A stretch of 64,000 nucleotides of DNA from Acidimangrovimonas sediminis (GTDB lineage Bacteria; Pseudomonadota; Alphaproteobacteria; Rhodobacterales; Rhodobacteraceae). Both the position numbers and the translations under genes were made by a program. Shown piece after piece: positions 46,189 to 55,152 of the stretch (positions are counted from its first letter, which is position 1; each line of letters opens with the position of its first letter). The DNA lies in the NCBI RefSeq assembly GCF_002871005.1, contig NZ_PHSN01000007.1:124001-188000 (forward strand), read 5' to 3'. Below the pieces are notes generated by a model. The model searched no databases. It was given only the letters and a program-made list of their open reading frames with translations, and was not told where the DNA came from.

Positions 46189-47072
46189 CAACTCTCCCGT
46201 TTGAGGGCGCTTTCATGCCATTTGCGCAGCAGAAGATGGCTGAGCAGCGACAGCGCCATGAAGATCACCACCCCGGTGGCCGCGATCAGGATCAGCGCGG
46301 CAAAGACCCGGGGGATGTTGAGACGATAGGACGACTCGAGGATCGTGAAGGCAAGCCCCGATCCGACGCCGCCGGTGCCGGCCACGTATTCCGCGACCAC
46401 GGCCCCGATCAGCGCAAGGCCCCCGGCGATGCGCAGGCCCCCCAGGAAATACGGGAGCGCCGAGGGCAGTTGCAGATAGCGTAGGCGTTGCCAGCGGGTG
46501 GCGCCGTAGATGTTGAAAAGATCGCGCAAATTGTGGTCGGCCGAGTTCAGCCCCAGCGTGGTGTTCGACAGCACCGGGAAGAAGGCCACGATCCAGGCGC
46601 AGAGCAGCATCCCCACGATCTTCGACGAGATGTAGATGAAGATCAGCGGCGCGATGGCGACGATCGGGGTCACCTGCAAGACCACCGCGTAGGGGTAGAA
46701 CGACATCTCGAACAGCTTGCTTTGCGTAAACAGCACGGCAAGCCCCACCCCGCCGATCACCGCGACCAGAAGCGCGAGGATCGTGGTGCGCAGCGTGATC
46801 AGCAGCGCCTTGAACAGGATCGGCGCGTCGTTCCACAGGGTTTCGGCCACCAGCCCCGGGCGGGGCAGGATGTATTTCGGGATATCATTCCAGACGCAGA
46901 TCCGGTCCCACAGCACGATCATCAGCACCAGCACGACCAGCGGCAGCGTCCAGCGGCCGATGCTCTCGATGCGGCGGCGGCGCGCGCGGGCGGCCTCTTC
47001 CCGGTCGATGATGCGCTTGGTGCCGGGGCGGGTCTTGGGGGCTTCGGTCTCCGCCATTCTAGTCTCCGCCAT
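46188..47072 (-). CDS. ABC transporter permease, NitT/TauT (SsuC/ThiX) type
   Basis: A 294-residue inner-membrane permease with about six helices after a basic N-terminal region (EEAARARRRRIESIGRW). The EAA-type loop is IYGATRWQRLRYLQLPSALPY with the following G. Two start sites are possible, 47072 and 47057, because the GGAGA-N-TAGAATG ribosome-site/start block is duplicated in tandem. It partners the ATPase and binding protein directly upstream. Confidence 0.92.
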   Translation of the reverse strand: MAETRMAETEAPKTRPGTKRIIDREEAARARRRRIESIGRWTLPLVVLVLMIVLWDRICVWNDIPKYILPRPGLVAETLWNDAPILFKALLITLRTTILALLVAVIGGVGLAVLFTQSKLFEMSFYPYAVVLQVTPIVAIAPLIFIYISSKIVGMLLCAWIVAFFPVLSNTTLGLNSADHNLRDLFNIYGATRWQRLRYLQLPSALPYFLGGLRIAGGLALIGAVVAEYVAGTGGVGSGLAFTILESSYRLNIPRVFAALILIAATGVVIFMALSLLSHLLLRKWHESALKRES

Positions 47073-47073
47073 T

Positions 47074-47904
47074 CTAATCTCCGATCGCGTCGTGCAGCGC
47101 GTCGCTGGCGGCGCGGCAATGGGCGGCATAGGCGGACGAGGTGCGGAACTCCTCGTCGCGGGGGTAGGGGGCGTCGACCGCGACCTCGTGGATCACCCGG
47201 CCCGGACGGGCGGCCATCACCACGATGCGGTTCGACAGAAAGACGGATTCGAACACCGAATGGGTGACGAAGATGATGGTGCAGCCGATCTTGGCCCGCA
47301 GTGCCAGCAGGTCGTTGTTCAGCTTGTGCCGCGTGATTTCATCCAGCGCGGCAAAGGGTTCGTCCATCAGGATCAGCCGCGGGTTGGTGACCAGTGAGCG
47401 GGCGATGGAAACCCGCATCTTCATGCCGCCGGAAAGCTCTCTCGGGTAGCTGCCAGCGAACTTCTCCAGCCCGACGAGCGCCAGCGCCTCCAGCACCTTG
47501 TCCTTGACCGAGGCATAGCTTTTTCCCCGCAGGCGCCAGGGCAGCCAGACGTTCTGCGCCACCGTGGCCCATGGCATCAGCGTGGGTTCCTGGAACACCA
47601 CGCCCAGGTCTCCCGCGCCCTGACCACCGGTCCAGTCGATCTTGCCCGAGGTGGGATGGCTGAGGCCCGCGATCAGCCGCAGTGCAGTGGACTTGCCGCA
47701 GCCCGAGGGACCGAGGAGGGAGACGAAATCCCCCGCCCGCACCTGAAGCGACATGCCGTTCAGCGCGACGAGATCGCCGTTGAACACCTTGGACACATCC
47801 GAAAGCGTCAGAAGGGGCGCGCCCTCGCTCGTGCCATCCTCGTTCGTGGCGCCCCCCTTCGTGACGGCGTCCGTCGCCGCCACGTCTGTTCCCTCAAGCG
47901 ACAT
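47074..47904 (-). CDS. ABC transporter ATP-binding protein, NitT/TauT type
   Basis: A 276-residue ATPase. Walker A GPSGCGKST, Q-loop VVFQEPTLMPW, signature LSGGMKMRVSIARSL and Walker B LILMDEPFAALD are intact. The MPWATV element after the Q-loop is typical of SsuB/ThiZ-like importers. An N-terminal extension of ~30 polar residues precedes the fold. The stop codon sits one base from the permease start. Confidence 0.94.
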   Translation of the reverse strand: MSLEGTDVAATDAVTKGGATNEDGTSEGAPLLTLSDVSKVFNGDLVALNGMSLQVRAGDFVSLLGPSGCGKSTALRLIAGLSHPTSGKIDWTGGQGAGDLGVVFQEPTLMPWATVAQNVWLPWRLRGKSYASVKDKVLEALALVGLEKFAGSYPRELSGGMKMRVSIARSLVTNPRLILMDEPFAALDEITRHKLNNDLLALRAKIGCTIIFVTHSVFESVFLSNRIVVMAARPGRVIHEVAVDAPYPRDEEFRTSSAYAAHCRAASDALHDAIGD

Positions 47905-48936
47905 CTACTTGTCCGTAAGCTTCTTCTTCACCGGCAGCGAGGCACCGCTGTTGGAATATTTCGTGGTGAAGACCTTGGAGATATCGAGGCCCTTGTCGAC
48001 CACGCCCGACTTGACCATCTTCTCGTAGAAGCTCTTGATCTGGTCGGCAGACATCGCGCCGATGCCTTCCTTCAGCGACAGCCCGCTGTCGACGATGCCG
48101 TGGTCTTTCATCGCCTTGATGGAATAGTCGATCTGATCCTGCGTCATCTCGGGGTTGGCCTTGAGGATCGCCGCGTTGCCCTTGCTCGGATCGCCGTAAA
48201 GGTAGTTCGCCCAGCCGATGGCCGAACCCTCGACGAAGCATTTGACCCAGGCCGGGTGTTTGTCGAGCGTCGACTGCATCGCCTCGACCAGCGTGGCCGG
48301 TGTGTTCCAGCCAAGATCCGCCATCAGATAGACATCGGGCTTGAAACCGCCCTGTTTCTCCACCGCGTAGGGTTCCGAGGTGACGTAGCCCTGCTGCGCG
48401 CTGTTCTTGTCGGCGATGAAGGGGGCCGCGTTGAAGGTATAGACCGCCCGCTGCGACGCCTTCAGCCCATAGGCCTGTTCCAGCCACTGGTAGAGCGACT
48501 GATAGGCGTTGTCGCCGACGAAGATCTTCGGCAGCGTCTTCATCTCCTTGAAATCCTTGAGACGGCCCGGGTGGGTCATCAGGATCTGCGGGTCCTTCTG
48601 GAAATCGGCGGCGACCACGACCAGCGGGATACCTTCCTTCAGCGCCTGGAACGGCTGCAGGAAGTTGCCGTCCATGTTGAAGGTCAGCCGACCGGCCATC
48701 ATCATCGCGCGGTTGTTCACTTGCGGGCCGCCCGGAACGATCGTCACGTCCAGGCCGCACTTGGCATAGGTGCCGTCGGCCACCGCCTGGTAATACCCGC
48801 CATGCTCGGCCTCCGGCAGCCAGTTGGTGCCGAAGCTGACCTTGTCGAGGGCAAGCGCGGGGCCCGCGCCCAGCATGCCTGCGCCGAGGGCAAGGCTGAC
48901 GGCGCCGGCCGCGAGGGTCGCGTGGATCTTGGTCAT
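47905..48936 (-). CDS. ABC transporter substrate-binding protein, NMT1/THI5-like
   Basis: A 343-residue periplasmic protein with a signal peptide (cleavage near ALALDKV). FGTNWLPEAEHGGYYQAVADGTYAKCGLDVTIVPGG-type start and the FNMDGNFLQPF segment fit the NMT1/THI5-like fold used for hydroxymethylpyrimidine, riboflavin and other heterocycle or sulfonate ligands. It heads the eight-gene operon. Substrate cannot be read, but a nitrogen heterocycle fits the enzymes downstream. Confidence 0.9.
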   Translation of the reverse strand: MTKIHATLAAGAVSLALGAGMLGAGPALALDKVSFGTNWLPEAEHGGYYQAVADGTYAKCGLDVTIVPGGPQVNNRAMMMAGRLTFNMDGNFLQPFQALKEGIPLVVVAADFQKDPQILMTHPGRLKDFKEMKTLPKIFVGDNAYQSLYQWLEQAYGLKASQRAVYTFNAAPFIADKNSAQQGYVTSEPYAVEKQGGFKPDVYLMADLGWNTPATLVEAMQSTLDKHPAWVKCFVEGSAIGWANYLYGDPSKGNAAILKANPEMTQDQIDYSIKAMKDHGIVDSGLSLKEGIGAMSADQIKSFYEKMVKSGVVDKGLDISKVFTTKYSNSGASLPVKKKLTDK

Positions 48937-49289
48937 GGAAGAGCCTCCTTGTCGGTCTCTGCTGTTGGTCGCGCGCTCTCTCGGCGCTGTTTCCCGGCGC
49001 TCTCCGGAGGGTCGCGACCGGGGCGCTTTTCCTCCGCCTACGCCGGGGGTCGGGCGGGTAACAGAAGTCTGGGGCAAGGACTGCCTGCGAGTCCATCACT
49101 TGCCGTATCGTTGTGCATTCATTTCGTGCGGATGCCTGATTTGTCATCGTCCGAACCGGGGCGCCGGACCCCCCATTGTCCCCGGCTGCCGGCCCCGGCA
49201 GGCTCCGCCCGCGGCTTGGGCCGCCATTCCGATTCTGCCGCTCCGCCCGCCGGGCCGGAGCGCTTCGTCTGCCGTTCTGGAGGATAGCC
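48937..49289. other. Divergent promoter region between the catabolic operon and RidA gene
   Basis: No gene seen in 353 bp. The A/T-richest part (49090-49150) is the likeliest promoter zone. I find no clear operator. Confidence 0.4.
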
Positions 49290-49679
49290 ATGCGCCCGCT
49301 TGCGCCCGAAACCATCGCCGCCCCCTTCGCCCGCTACTCTCACGGGGTCGAGGCCCCGGCGGGCACCCGTCTCGTGGTGACCTCGGGGCAGCTTGGTCTG
49401 CGGGCCGACGGCACCCTGGCCGAGGATGCGCGGGGCCAGGCCGACCAGTGCTTTGCCAACATCACGGCAATCCTGGCCGAGGCGGGCATGGCCCCGGGCG
49501 ACGTGATCCGCATCAATGCCTTCGTCACCGACAGGGCGTATATGCAGGGCTACATGGCGGCGCGTGACGCCTGGCTTGCCGATGTTGCGGTGCCGCCGGC
49601 CTCGACCCTCGTGATCGTCTCGGGGTTCACCCGGCCGGAGTTCAAGGTGGAGGTCGAAGTGACCGCCGCCGCGGCGTGA
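49290..49679 (+). CDS. RidA family protein
   Basis: A 129-residue Rid-family protein (LVVTSGQLGLRADGTLAED, ANITAILAEAGMAPGDVIRI, C-terminal RPEFKVEVEVTAAA). The RidA catalytic Arg appears replaced in the PPASTLVIVSGF segment, so it may belong to a Rid subgroup with a different role. GGAGG lies 7 nt before the ATG. Divergent to the heterocycle operon, it is probably part of the same regulon. Confidence 0.88.
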   Translation: MRPLAPETIAAPFARYSHGVEAPAGTRLVVTSGQLGLRADGTLAEDARGQADQCFANITAILAEAGMAPGDVIRINAFVTDRAYMQGYMAARDAWLADVAVPPASTLVIVSGFTRPEFKVEVEVTAAAA

Positions 49680-49834
49680 CGGCGGGAAAGTTACAGCGCT
49701 GGCGGATCGGCGCGGATTGGTTTTGTCAGCCTTGCCTTGATCCGAAGAGAGGGTAAGGTGCCTGCGAATCCGCGGGGGCCGGATCGATTGTCCGGTATTG
49801 CGGGCTGAAGAAAAGGAAAAGGAATTTGCCAGCC

Positions 49835-51268
49835 ATGATCACGCCGATCCTCATGTGCGGGGGGGCCGGAACGCGGCTTTGGCCGCTGTCGCGCAAGAGC
49901 TACCCCAAGCAGTTCGTTGGGCTCGTCGGCGAGAACAGCCTCTTCCAGCAGGCCGCGACGCGCCTCTCGGGGCCGGGCTACGCGGCGCCGGTCGCGGTCA
50001 CCGGGTCGGACTTCCGCTTCATCGTGACAGAGCAGCTGTCCGAGGTCGGCATCGACCCGGGCGCCGTGCTGATCGAACCCGAGGGGCGCAACACCGGACC
50101 CGCAGTCATGGCCGCCGCCCTGCACGCGCTGGAAGCCGATCCCGAGGCCGTGCTGCTGGTCGCGCCGTCGGATCACGTGATCGCCGATGCCGAGGCCTTC
50201 CGCGCCGCGGTGGAGAAGGGCCTGCCGGCGGTGGCCGAGGGGCGCATCGTGACATTCGGCATCACCCCGGACCGGCCCGAGACGGGCTATGGCTACCTTG
50301 AGCTGGCGGCGGCGGCCGACGGCTCCGGCGCGCCGGTCGAATTGAAGCGCTTCGTCGAGAAGCCCGACGCCGGGACCGCGGCCAAGATGCTCGCGGCGGG
50401 GAACTTCCTGTGGAACGCCGGGATCTTCCTGTTCGCCGCGAAGGACATCGTGGCCGCCTTCGACACCCATGCCCCGTCGATCGCCGGCCCGGTGCGCCGC
50501 GCGCTGGCCGAGGCGCAAGCCGATCTCGGCTTCCTGCGGCTCGCCCCCGGCCCCTGGGCCGAGGCCGAGGCGGAATCGATCGACTACGCGGTGATGGAAC
50601 GGGCGGGCAACCTGTCGGTCGTGCCATATACCGGCGCGTGGTCCGACCTGGGCGGTTGGGACGCCGTGGCGCGCGAGATGGAACATACTGCCGATGGCAC
50701 CGCGGTCTCCGGCCCGGTGACCGAGATCGACTGCCGCGACACGCTTCTGCGGTCCGAGGCGGATGGCCTGGAACTGGTGGGGATCGGCCTCGATGGGATC
50801 GTGGCCGTGGCCACGCCCGACGCCGTTCTCGTGGCCCACAAGTCGCGCGCGCAGGATGTGAAGCTTGCCGTTTCGGCGCTGAAGAAGAAGGGCGCGAGCC
50901 AGGCCGAGGCCTTCCCCAAGGATCACCGCCCCTGGGGCTGGTTCGAGACGCTGGCGCTGGCCGACCGCTTCCAGGTGAAGCGGATCGTGGTGCACCCGGG
51001 TGCGGCCCTCAGCCTCCAGAGCCACCACCACCGGGCCGAACACTGGATCGTCGTGCAGGGCACGGCCAAGGTCACGGTGGACGACACGGTGAAGTTGGTG
51101 ACCGAGAACCAGTCGGTCTACATCCCGCTTGGCGCGATCCACCGGATGGAGAACCCAGGCAAGGTGCCGATGGTCCTGATCGAGGTGCAGACCGGCAGCT
51201 ACCTCGGCGAGGACGACATCATCCGCTACGAGGACGTCTATTCCCGCGGCCAGGGCGCCAAGGGCTGA
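49835..51268 (+). CDS. Mannose-1-phosphate guanylyltransferase/mannose-6-phosphate isomerase
   Basis: A 477-residue bifunctional enzyme (AlgA/ManC/XanB type) making GDP-mannose for surface polysaccharides. The nucleotidyltransferase motif is GGAGTRLWPLSRKSYPKQF, followed by FVEKPD; the C-terminal cupin (~residues 330-470) with LQSHHHRAEHWIVVQG is the isomerase. ATG 49835 is preferred to the TTG at 49826. A terminator follows. It seems monocistronic. Confidence 0.94.
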   Translation: MITPILMCGGAGTRLWPLSRKSYPKQFVGLVGENSLFQQAATRLSGPGYAAPVAVTGSDFRFIVTEQLSEVGIDPGAVLIEPEGRNTGPAVMAAALHALEADPEAVLLVAPSDHVIADAEAFRAAVEKGLPAVAEGRIVTFGITPDRPETGYGYLELAAAADGSGAPVELKRFVEKPDAGTAAKMLAAGNFLWNAGIFLFAAKDIVAAFDTHAPSIAGPVRRALAEAQADLGFLRLAPGPWAEAEAESIDYAVMERAGNLSVVPYTGAWSDLGGWDAVAREMEHTADGTAVSGPVTEIDCRDTLLRSEADGLELVGIGLDGIVAVATPDAVLVAHKSRAQDVKLAVSALKKKGASQAEAFPKDHRPWGWFETLALADRFQVKRIVVHPGAALSLQSHHHRAEHWIVVQGTAKVTVDDTVKLVTENQSVYIPLGAIHRMENPGKVPMVLIEVQTGSYLGEDDIIRYEDVYSRGQGAKG

Positions 51269-51327
51269 GATTTCGGCGGCCTGAGATGATCCTCAGAGGC
51301 TGAGATCGGTCGACCGTTTGCGATGCG

Positions 51328-51354
51328 GGCCCGGGGGGAAACCTCCGGGCCTTT
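51328..51354 (+). terminator. Rho-independent terminator after the GDP-mannose gene
   Basis: GGCCCGGGGG (51328-51337) pairs with CCTCCGGGCC (51342-51351) with one G-U pair across a GAAA loop, then TTT. Confidence 0.7.
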
Positions 51355-51515
51355 CGCATTTGCGGGGCCGGTAGCCGGTGCGTTTCGTCTGACGTCCGCG
51401 TCGGGACAGATCCCGGGGCCCGACGCGGGGGCCCGACGCGGGGGCCCGACGCTTCGGGAGGACCAAGCGCTGCCCGAGCGCGCCGGCAAAGGCCCTCCCG
51501 CCCGGACAGAGGCGT

Positions 51516-51959
51516 TCAGCCGGCGGCGCCGCCGCGCTGGGCGGCCAGTGCATCGAGCTGCTGGCGCCAGACCTCGAGGTTGTAGCCCTGCGCGGCCGCC
51601 GCGGCGACCAGCGCATCCGTCGGCTGCCGTCCCGCCTGGCACAGCCCCCAGACGATGGTCGAGCGGTTGCCCGAGGCGCAATAGGCCAGCACCGGCCCCG
51701 CGCTTTCGGCCATGGCGGCGTCCTGCGTCTTGACGTTGTCCATGGTCAGCTGTCCCGGCAGCACCGGGTTCTCGACGAAGCGCAGCCCCTCGGCCTCGGC
51801 CAGCGCGCGGATCGCGGCGGCGCGGTGCGTCGGCTCGATCTCGGCGTCGGGACGGTTGCAGATCAGCGTGGTGAAGCCGGCCTCGCGGATCAGGGCCACG
51901 TCGCCCGGGTCGATCTGGGGCGATACGGCGTAGGTCTCGGCGATCTGGCGAATGTCCAT
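51516..51959 (-). CDS. TIGR01244-type sulfur transferase/phosphatase (DUF442)
   Basis: A 147-residue protein of the family with a protein-tyrosine-phosphatase loop C-x5-R (YCASGNRST). Members stand alone or are fused to Blh-like beta-lactamase-fold sulfur dioxygenases and are linked to sulfide or persulfide metabolism. FTTLICNRPDAE and VENPVLPGQLT are family blocks. The start at 51959 (MDIRQIAETYAVSPQI) is normal. Confidence 0.85.
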   Translation of the reverse strand: MDIRQIAETYAVSPQIDPGDVALIREAGFTTLICNRPDAEIEPTHRAAAIRALAEAEGLRFVENPVLPGQLTMDNVKTQDAAMAESAGPVLAYCASGNRSTIVWGLCQAGRQPTDALVAAAAAQGYNLEVWRQQLDALAAQRGGAAG

Positions 51960-52074
51960 GGCGGGGCCTCCGGTCTGCTGGCTGAGGATCTGTTCGGGTC
52001 CGATACTAGGCGCAGCGCCCCGCCGGGTGCAATGTCGGCCGGTTTTTGCCACCTCGCGGCCCGCGCCCCGGGTC

Positions 52075-52088
52075 TTGACCTGCGTCAA
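52075..52088 (+). promoter_or_regulatory. FnrL/Crp-Fnr box upstream of DksA-like gene
   Basis: TTGACCTGCGTCAA is a perfect palindromic match to TTGAC-N4-GTCAA, about 58 bp upstream of the DksA-like start, a normal activator position. It implies oxygen- or redox-dependent control. Confidence 0.75.
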
Positions 52089-52145
52089 GGCCCGAATCGT
52101 GTAGCCTGTTTACCGTCCGGGGCCATGAGGACGCAGGAGGATGGC

Positions 52146-52511
52146 ATGGCCACGGCCCCGGAAAGCAAACCCAAGGACCCGTTCGCGGCACGCAGGTCGC
52201 AGCTTGAGACGCGGCTTGCCGCGCTGACCGAGCGGATCGAGGCGATCCGCGACGAACTCGGCCAGCACCAGTCGAAGGACTGGGAGGAAATGGCCACCGA
52301 ACGCGAGGAGGACGAGGTTCTCGAGGGCATGGGCGCCAGCGCCCGGGCCGAGGCGATGCGGATCCGTGCCGCGCTGGAGCGCATGGACGAGGACGATTAC
52401 GGCACCTGCATGCGCTGCGGCGCCGAGATCGACCCGAGGCGGCTCGACCTTCTGCCCGATACGCCGCTTTGCAGCGCCTGCGCCCGGGCCGCAAGCGGGC
52501 CGACGCATTGA
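52146..52511 (+). CDS. TraR/DksA family zinc-finger protein
   Basis: A 121-residue protein with a long helical N-terminal part and a C-terminal four-cysteine zinc finger, CMRCGAEIDPRRL...CSACA. DksA relatives bind the RNA polymerase secondary channel; short versions such as this can act without ppGpp. The start at 52146 has GGAGG just upstream. An ATG at 52125 is also in frame. It is probably anaerobically or redox controlled through the FnrL-type box. Confidence 0.85.
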   Translation: MATAPESKPKDPFAARRSQLETRLAALTERIEAIRDELGQHQSKDWEEMATEREEDEVLEGMGASARAEAMRIRAALERMDEDDYGTCMRCGAEIDPRRLDLLPDTPLCSACARAASGPTH

Positions 52512-52638
52512 TGGCCGCCGCGGCGGGACCAGTGTCGCAGGGCCGTCATGGAATGGCCCCATCCTGCCGGGGCGAGGGGCGGAGGGATCCGCCGCCGGTC
52601 CGGCGCCGGAAATGTCACGCACCACAAGGGAGGATGCA

Positions 52639-52866
52639 ATGAGCGCAAGATTTCAGACCACGGGCAAGGCGCCCGCAGCTGAGACCCCCGAGAGAGCGAA
52701 CGCCGTGAAGGAGGGCGGGGCGGCCGATGCCCTGCGCGATCCGGCGCTGCGGTTCGTGGTCGGCGAGCTTGAGACGCTGTCACGGCTGATGCCGCCCGCC
52801 GGCCTGCAGCCGCCGGGAGACAGCGACGAGGCCGAGGACGCGTTCTTCGACAACATGCCGGTCTGA
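52639..52866 (+). CDS. Hypothetical protein, 75 residues
   Basis: A small acidic protein with a strong ribosome site (GGGAGG, 52628-52633). The centre ALRFVVGELETLSRLMP looks helical; the end EAEDAFFDNMPV is acidic. I do not recognise a family. It may be co-transcribed with the DksA-like gene (127 bp upstream). Confidence 0.55.
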   Translation: MSARFQTTGKAPAAETPERANAVKEGGAADALRDPALRFVVGELETLSRLMPPAGLQPPGDSDEAEDAFFDNMPV

Positions 52867-53049
52867 CGGCGCAAGCACTGGGGCCGGGCTCGGGCCCGGG
52901 GCCAAGGCCAGACCCGAGACTGGATCCGAGACTGGCGCGAAGCGGGCAGGACGGGCACGCCACCGCCGGTGATTCGTGCTGGGGATTGCCAAGCCGGGTA
53001 GCCTTCTTGTTAATGGCGTCAAAGATTTGACGGCACGGACGGGGGCTCG

Positions 53050-55152
53050 ATGTCACAGGCAGTAAGCTGGCAAACCCAGGACGGGGTCATGATCGTGACC
53101 ATCGACAACCCCCCGGTGAACGCGCTGGGGGCCGAGGTGCGGCAGGGCCTGTGGGATGCGATCGGGGCGGCCGAAGATCCGGGCGTTAAGGCGGTGGTGA
53201 TCCACGCGGCCGGGCGCACCTTTCCGGCAGGTGCCGATATCCGCGAATTCGGCAAGCCGCCGGCGGATCCGTGGCTTCCCGACCTCTGCAACCGGATCGA
53301 GGCTTGCGACAAGCTGGTGGTGGCCGCGCTGCACGGCACTGCGCTTGGCGGCGGGTTCGAGGTCGCGCTGGCCTGCCATACCCGGATCGCACTCGCCTCG
53401 GCGAAGGTGGGCTTCCCCGAGGTGAACCTGGGCATCCTGCCCGGCGCCGGCGGCACCCAGCGCGCGCCCAGGCTGTGCGGCGCGCAGGAGGCCCTGACCC
53501 TGATGATCGAGGGCAAGCCGATCGACGCGCCGACGGCGATGGCCATGGGGCTGATCGACGGCGTGGTCGAAGAGGATCTGCTGGAACAGGCGATCCTGCT
53601 GGCCGGGATGCTGGTCGAGGAGGGCAAGCCCCTGCGGCGCAGCGGGGAGTGCCGCGACGGCTTTCGCGACCCGATCGGCTACGAGGCGGCGATCCGGGCG
53701 GCTCGCGCCGTCAAGCGCGACCCCAACCTGCCGGCTCCGGGCCGGATCATCGACTGCGTCGAGGCCGCGCTCCTCCTGCCGTTCGAGAACGGCCTCGGCT
53801 ATGAACGGGCCGCGTTCGAGGATCTGGTGGCCTCCGAGGCCTCGGCCGGCCTGCGCCACGCCTTCCTGTCCGAGCGCCGGGCCGGGCATATCCCAGAGGC
53901 CCACGCCACCCCGCGCGAGATCGCGCAGGCCGGGGTTGTCGGCGGCGGGCTGATGGGGGCGGGCATCGCCACCGCGCTTCTTGGCGCCGGGCTGCACGTG
54001 ACCCTGGTCGAGGCCGACCGCGAGCGGCTGGCGGCGGGCCTTGGCCGGATCGACGACCTGCACGAGCGCGCGGTCAAACGCGGCCGGCTGAGCGCCGATG
54101 CGCGCGAGGCGGAATGGGACCGGCTGGGCGGCACCACCGATCTGGCGGGGCTCGGCGCGGCCGACCTGGTGATCGAGGCGGTGACCGAGGACGAGGCGCT
54201 GAAGGCCGGCGTGTTCCGCGACCTGGACCGGGTGATGAAGCCGGGCGCCGTGCTGGCCACGAACACCTCCTACCTCGACGTCGACGACCTGGCGCGGGTG
54301 ACCGATCGCCCGGCCGATGTGGTCGGACTGCACTTCTTCTCGCCCGTGCAGGCGATGCGGCTGGTCGAGGTGGTGGCGGCCGCGAAGACCGCGCCCGAGG
54401 TCGTCGCGACCGGCTTCGCGCTGGCGAAGCGGCTGGGCAAGGTCGCGGTCAGGGCCGGGGTCTGCGATGGCTTCATTGGCAACCGCATGCTCACCGCCTA
54501 CCGCATGGCCGCGGATATCCTGCTGGAAGAGGGTGCCGCGCCCGCCGAGGTCGACGCCGCGATGCGCGACTTCGGTTTCGCGATGGGCCCCTATCAGGTG
54601 GCAGACATGGCGGGGCTCGATATTTCCTGGGCGCGGCGCAAGCGGCTGGCCGACAGTCGCGACCCGGCGCAGCGCTACGTCGCCATCGCCGACCGGCTGT
54701 GCGAGGCCGGGCGCTTCGGCCAGAAGACCGGGGCGGGCTATTACCGCTATGCCGAGGGCAGCCGCACCCCCGAGGAGGATCCTGCCGTGGCGGATATCCT
54801 TCAGGCCGAGCGCAGCGCCAGGGGCATCGAGCCGCGCCGCTTCGGCAAGGTCGAGATCCGCCAACGCTGCCTCTTCGCCATGGTCAACGAGGGGGCGAAG
54901 ATCCTGGCCGAGGGGATCGCGCTGCGCCCGTCGGACATCGACGTGGTGATGCTGGCGGGCTACGGCTTTCCGCGCTGGCGCGGCGGGCCGATGAAGGCGG
55001 CGGACCGGCTGGGCATCCTGCAGGTCCGCAACGCGCTGCGCGGCTGGGCGGCGGACGAACCGTTCTGGACCCCGGCGCCGATGCTCAACGACATGATCAA
55101 GAACGGCCGGCATTTCGACGACATGAACGCGGAGGAGGCGCAAAAGTCTTGA
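53050..55152 (+). CDS. Bifunctional enoyl-CoA hydratase/3-hydroxyacyl-CoA dehydrogenase (FadJ-like)
   Basis: A 700-residue two-enzyme protein of fatty-acid beta-oxidation. Residues ~1-190 form the crotonase domain (GTALGGGFEVAL oxyanion loop, GFPEVNLGILPGAGGTQR with catalytic Glu). Residues ~290-600 form the NAD-binding dehydrogenase (GVVGGGLMGAGIA) and the two C-terminal 3HCDH domains (LHFFSPV, GFIGNRM, GYGFPRWRGGP). It is shorter than E. coli FadB/J but normal for the alphaproteobacterial form. It has no thiolase neighbour here. Three hairpins follow the stop. Confidence 0.93.
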   Translation: MSQAVSWQTQDGVMIVTIDNPPVNALGAEVRQGLWDAIGAAEDPGVKAVVIHAAGRTFPAGADIREFGKPPADPWLPDLCNRIEACDKLVVAALHGTALGGGFEVALACHTRIALASAKVGFPEVNLGILPGAGGTQRAPRLCGAQEALTLMIEGKPIDAPTAMAMGLIDGVVEEDLLEQAILLAGMLVEEGKPLRRSGECRDGFRDPIGYEAAIRAARAVKRDPNLPAPGRIIDCVEAALLLPFENGLGYERAAFEDLVASEASAGLRHAFLSERRAGHIPEAHATPREIAQAGVVGGGLMGAGIATALLGAGLHVTLVEADRERLAAGLGRIDDLHERAVKRGRLSADAREAEWDRLGGTTDLAGLGAADLVIEAVTEDEALKAGVFRDLDRVMKPGAVLATNTSYLDVDDLARVTDRPADVVGLHFFSPVQAMRLVEVVAAAKTAPEVVATGFALAKRLGKVAVRAGVCDGFIGNRMLTAYRMAADILLEEGAAPAEVDAAMRDFGFAMGPYQVADMAGLDISWARRKRLADSRDPAQRYVAIADRLCEAGRFGQKTGAGYYRYAEGSRTPEEDPAVADILQAERSARGIEPRRFGKVEIRQRCLFAMVNEGAKILAEGIALRPSDIDVVMLAGYGFPRWRGGPMKAADRLGILQVRNALRGWAADEPFWTPAPMLNDMIKNGRHFDDMNAEEAQKS

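Noticed and set aside
51416-51453. Triplicated GGGGCCCGACGCG unit as a regulatory site
   Set aside because: Looks like simple G+C-rich slippage downstream of a terminator; nothing links it to a gene.
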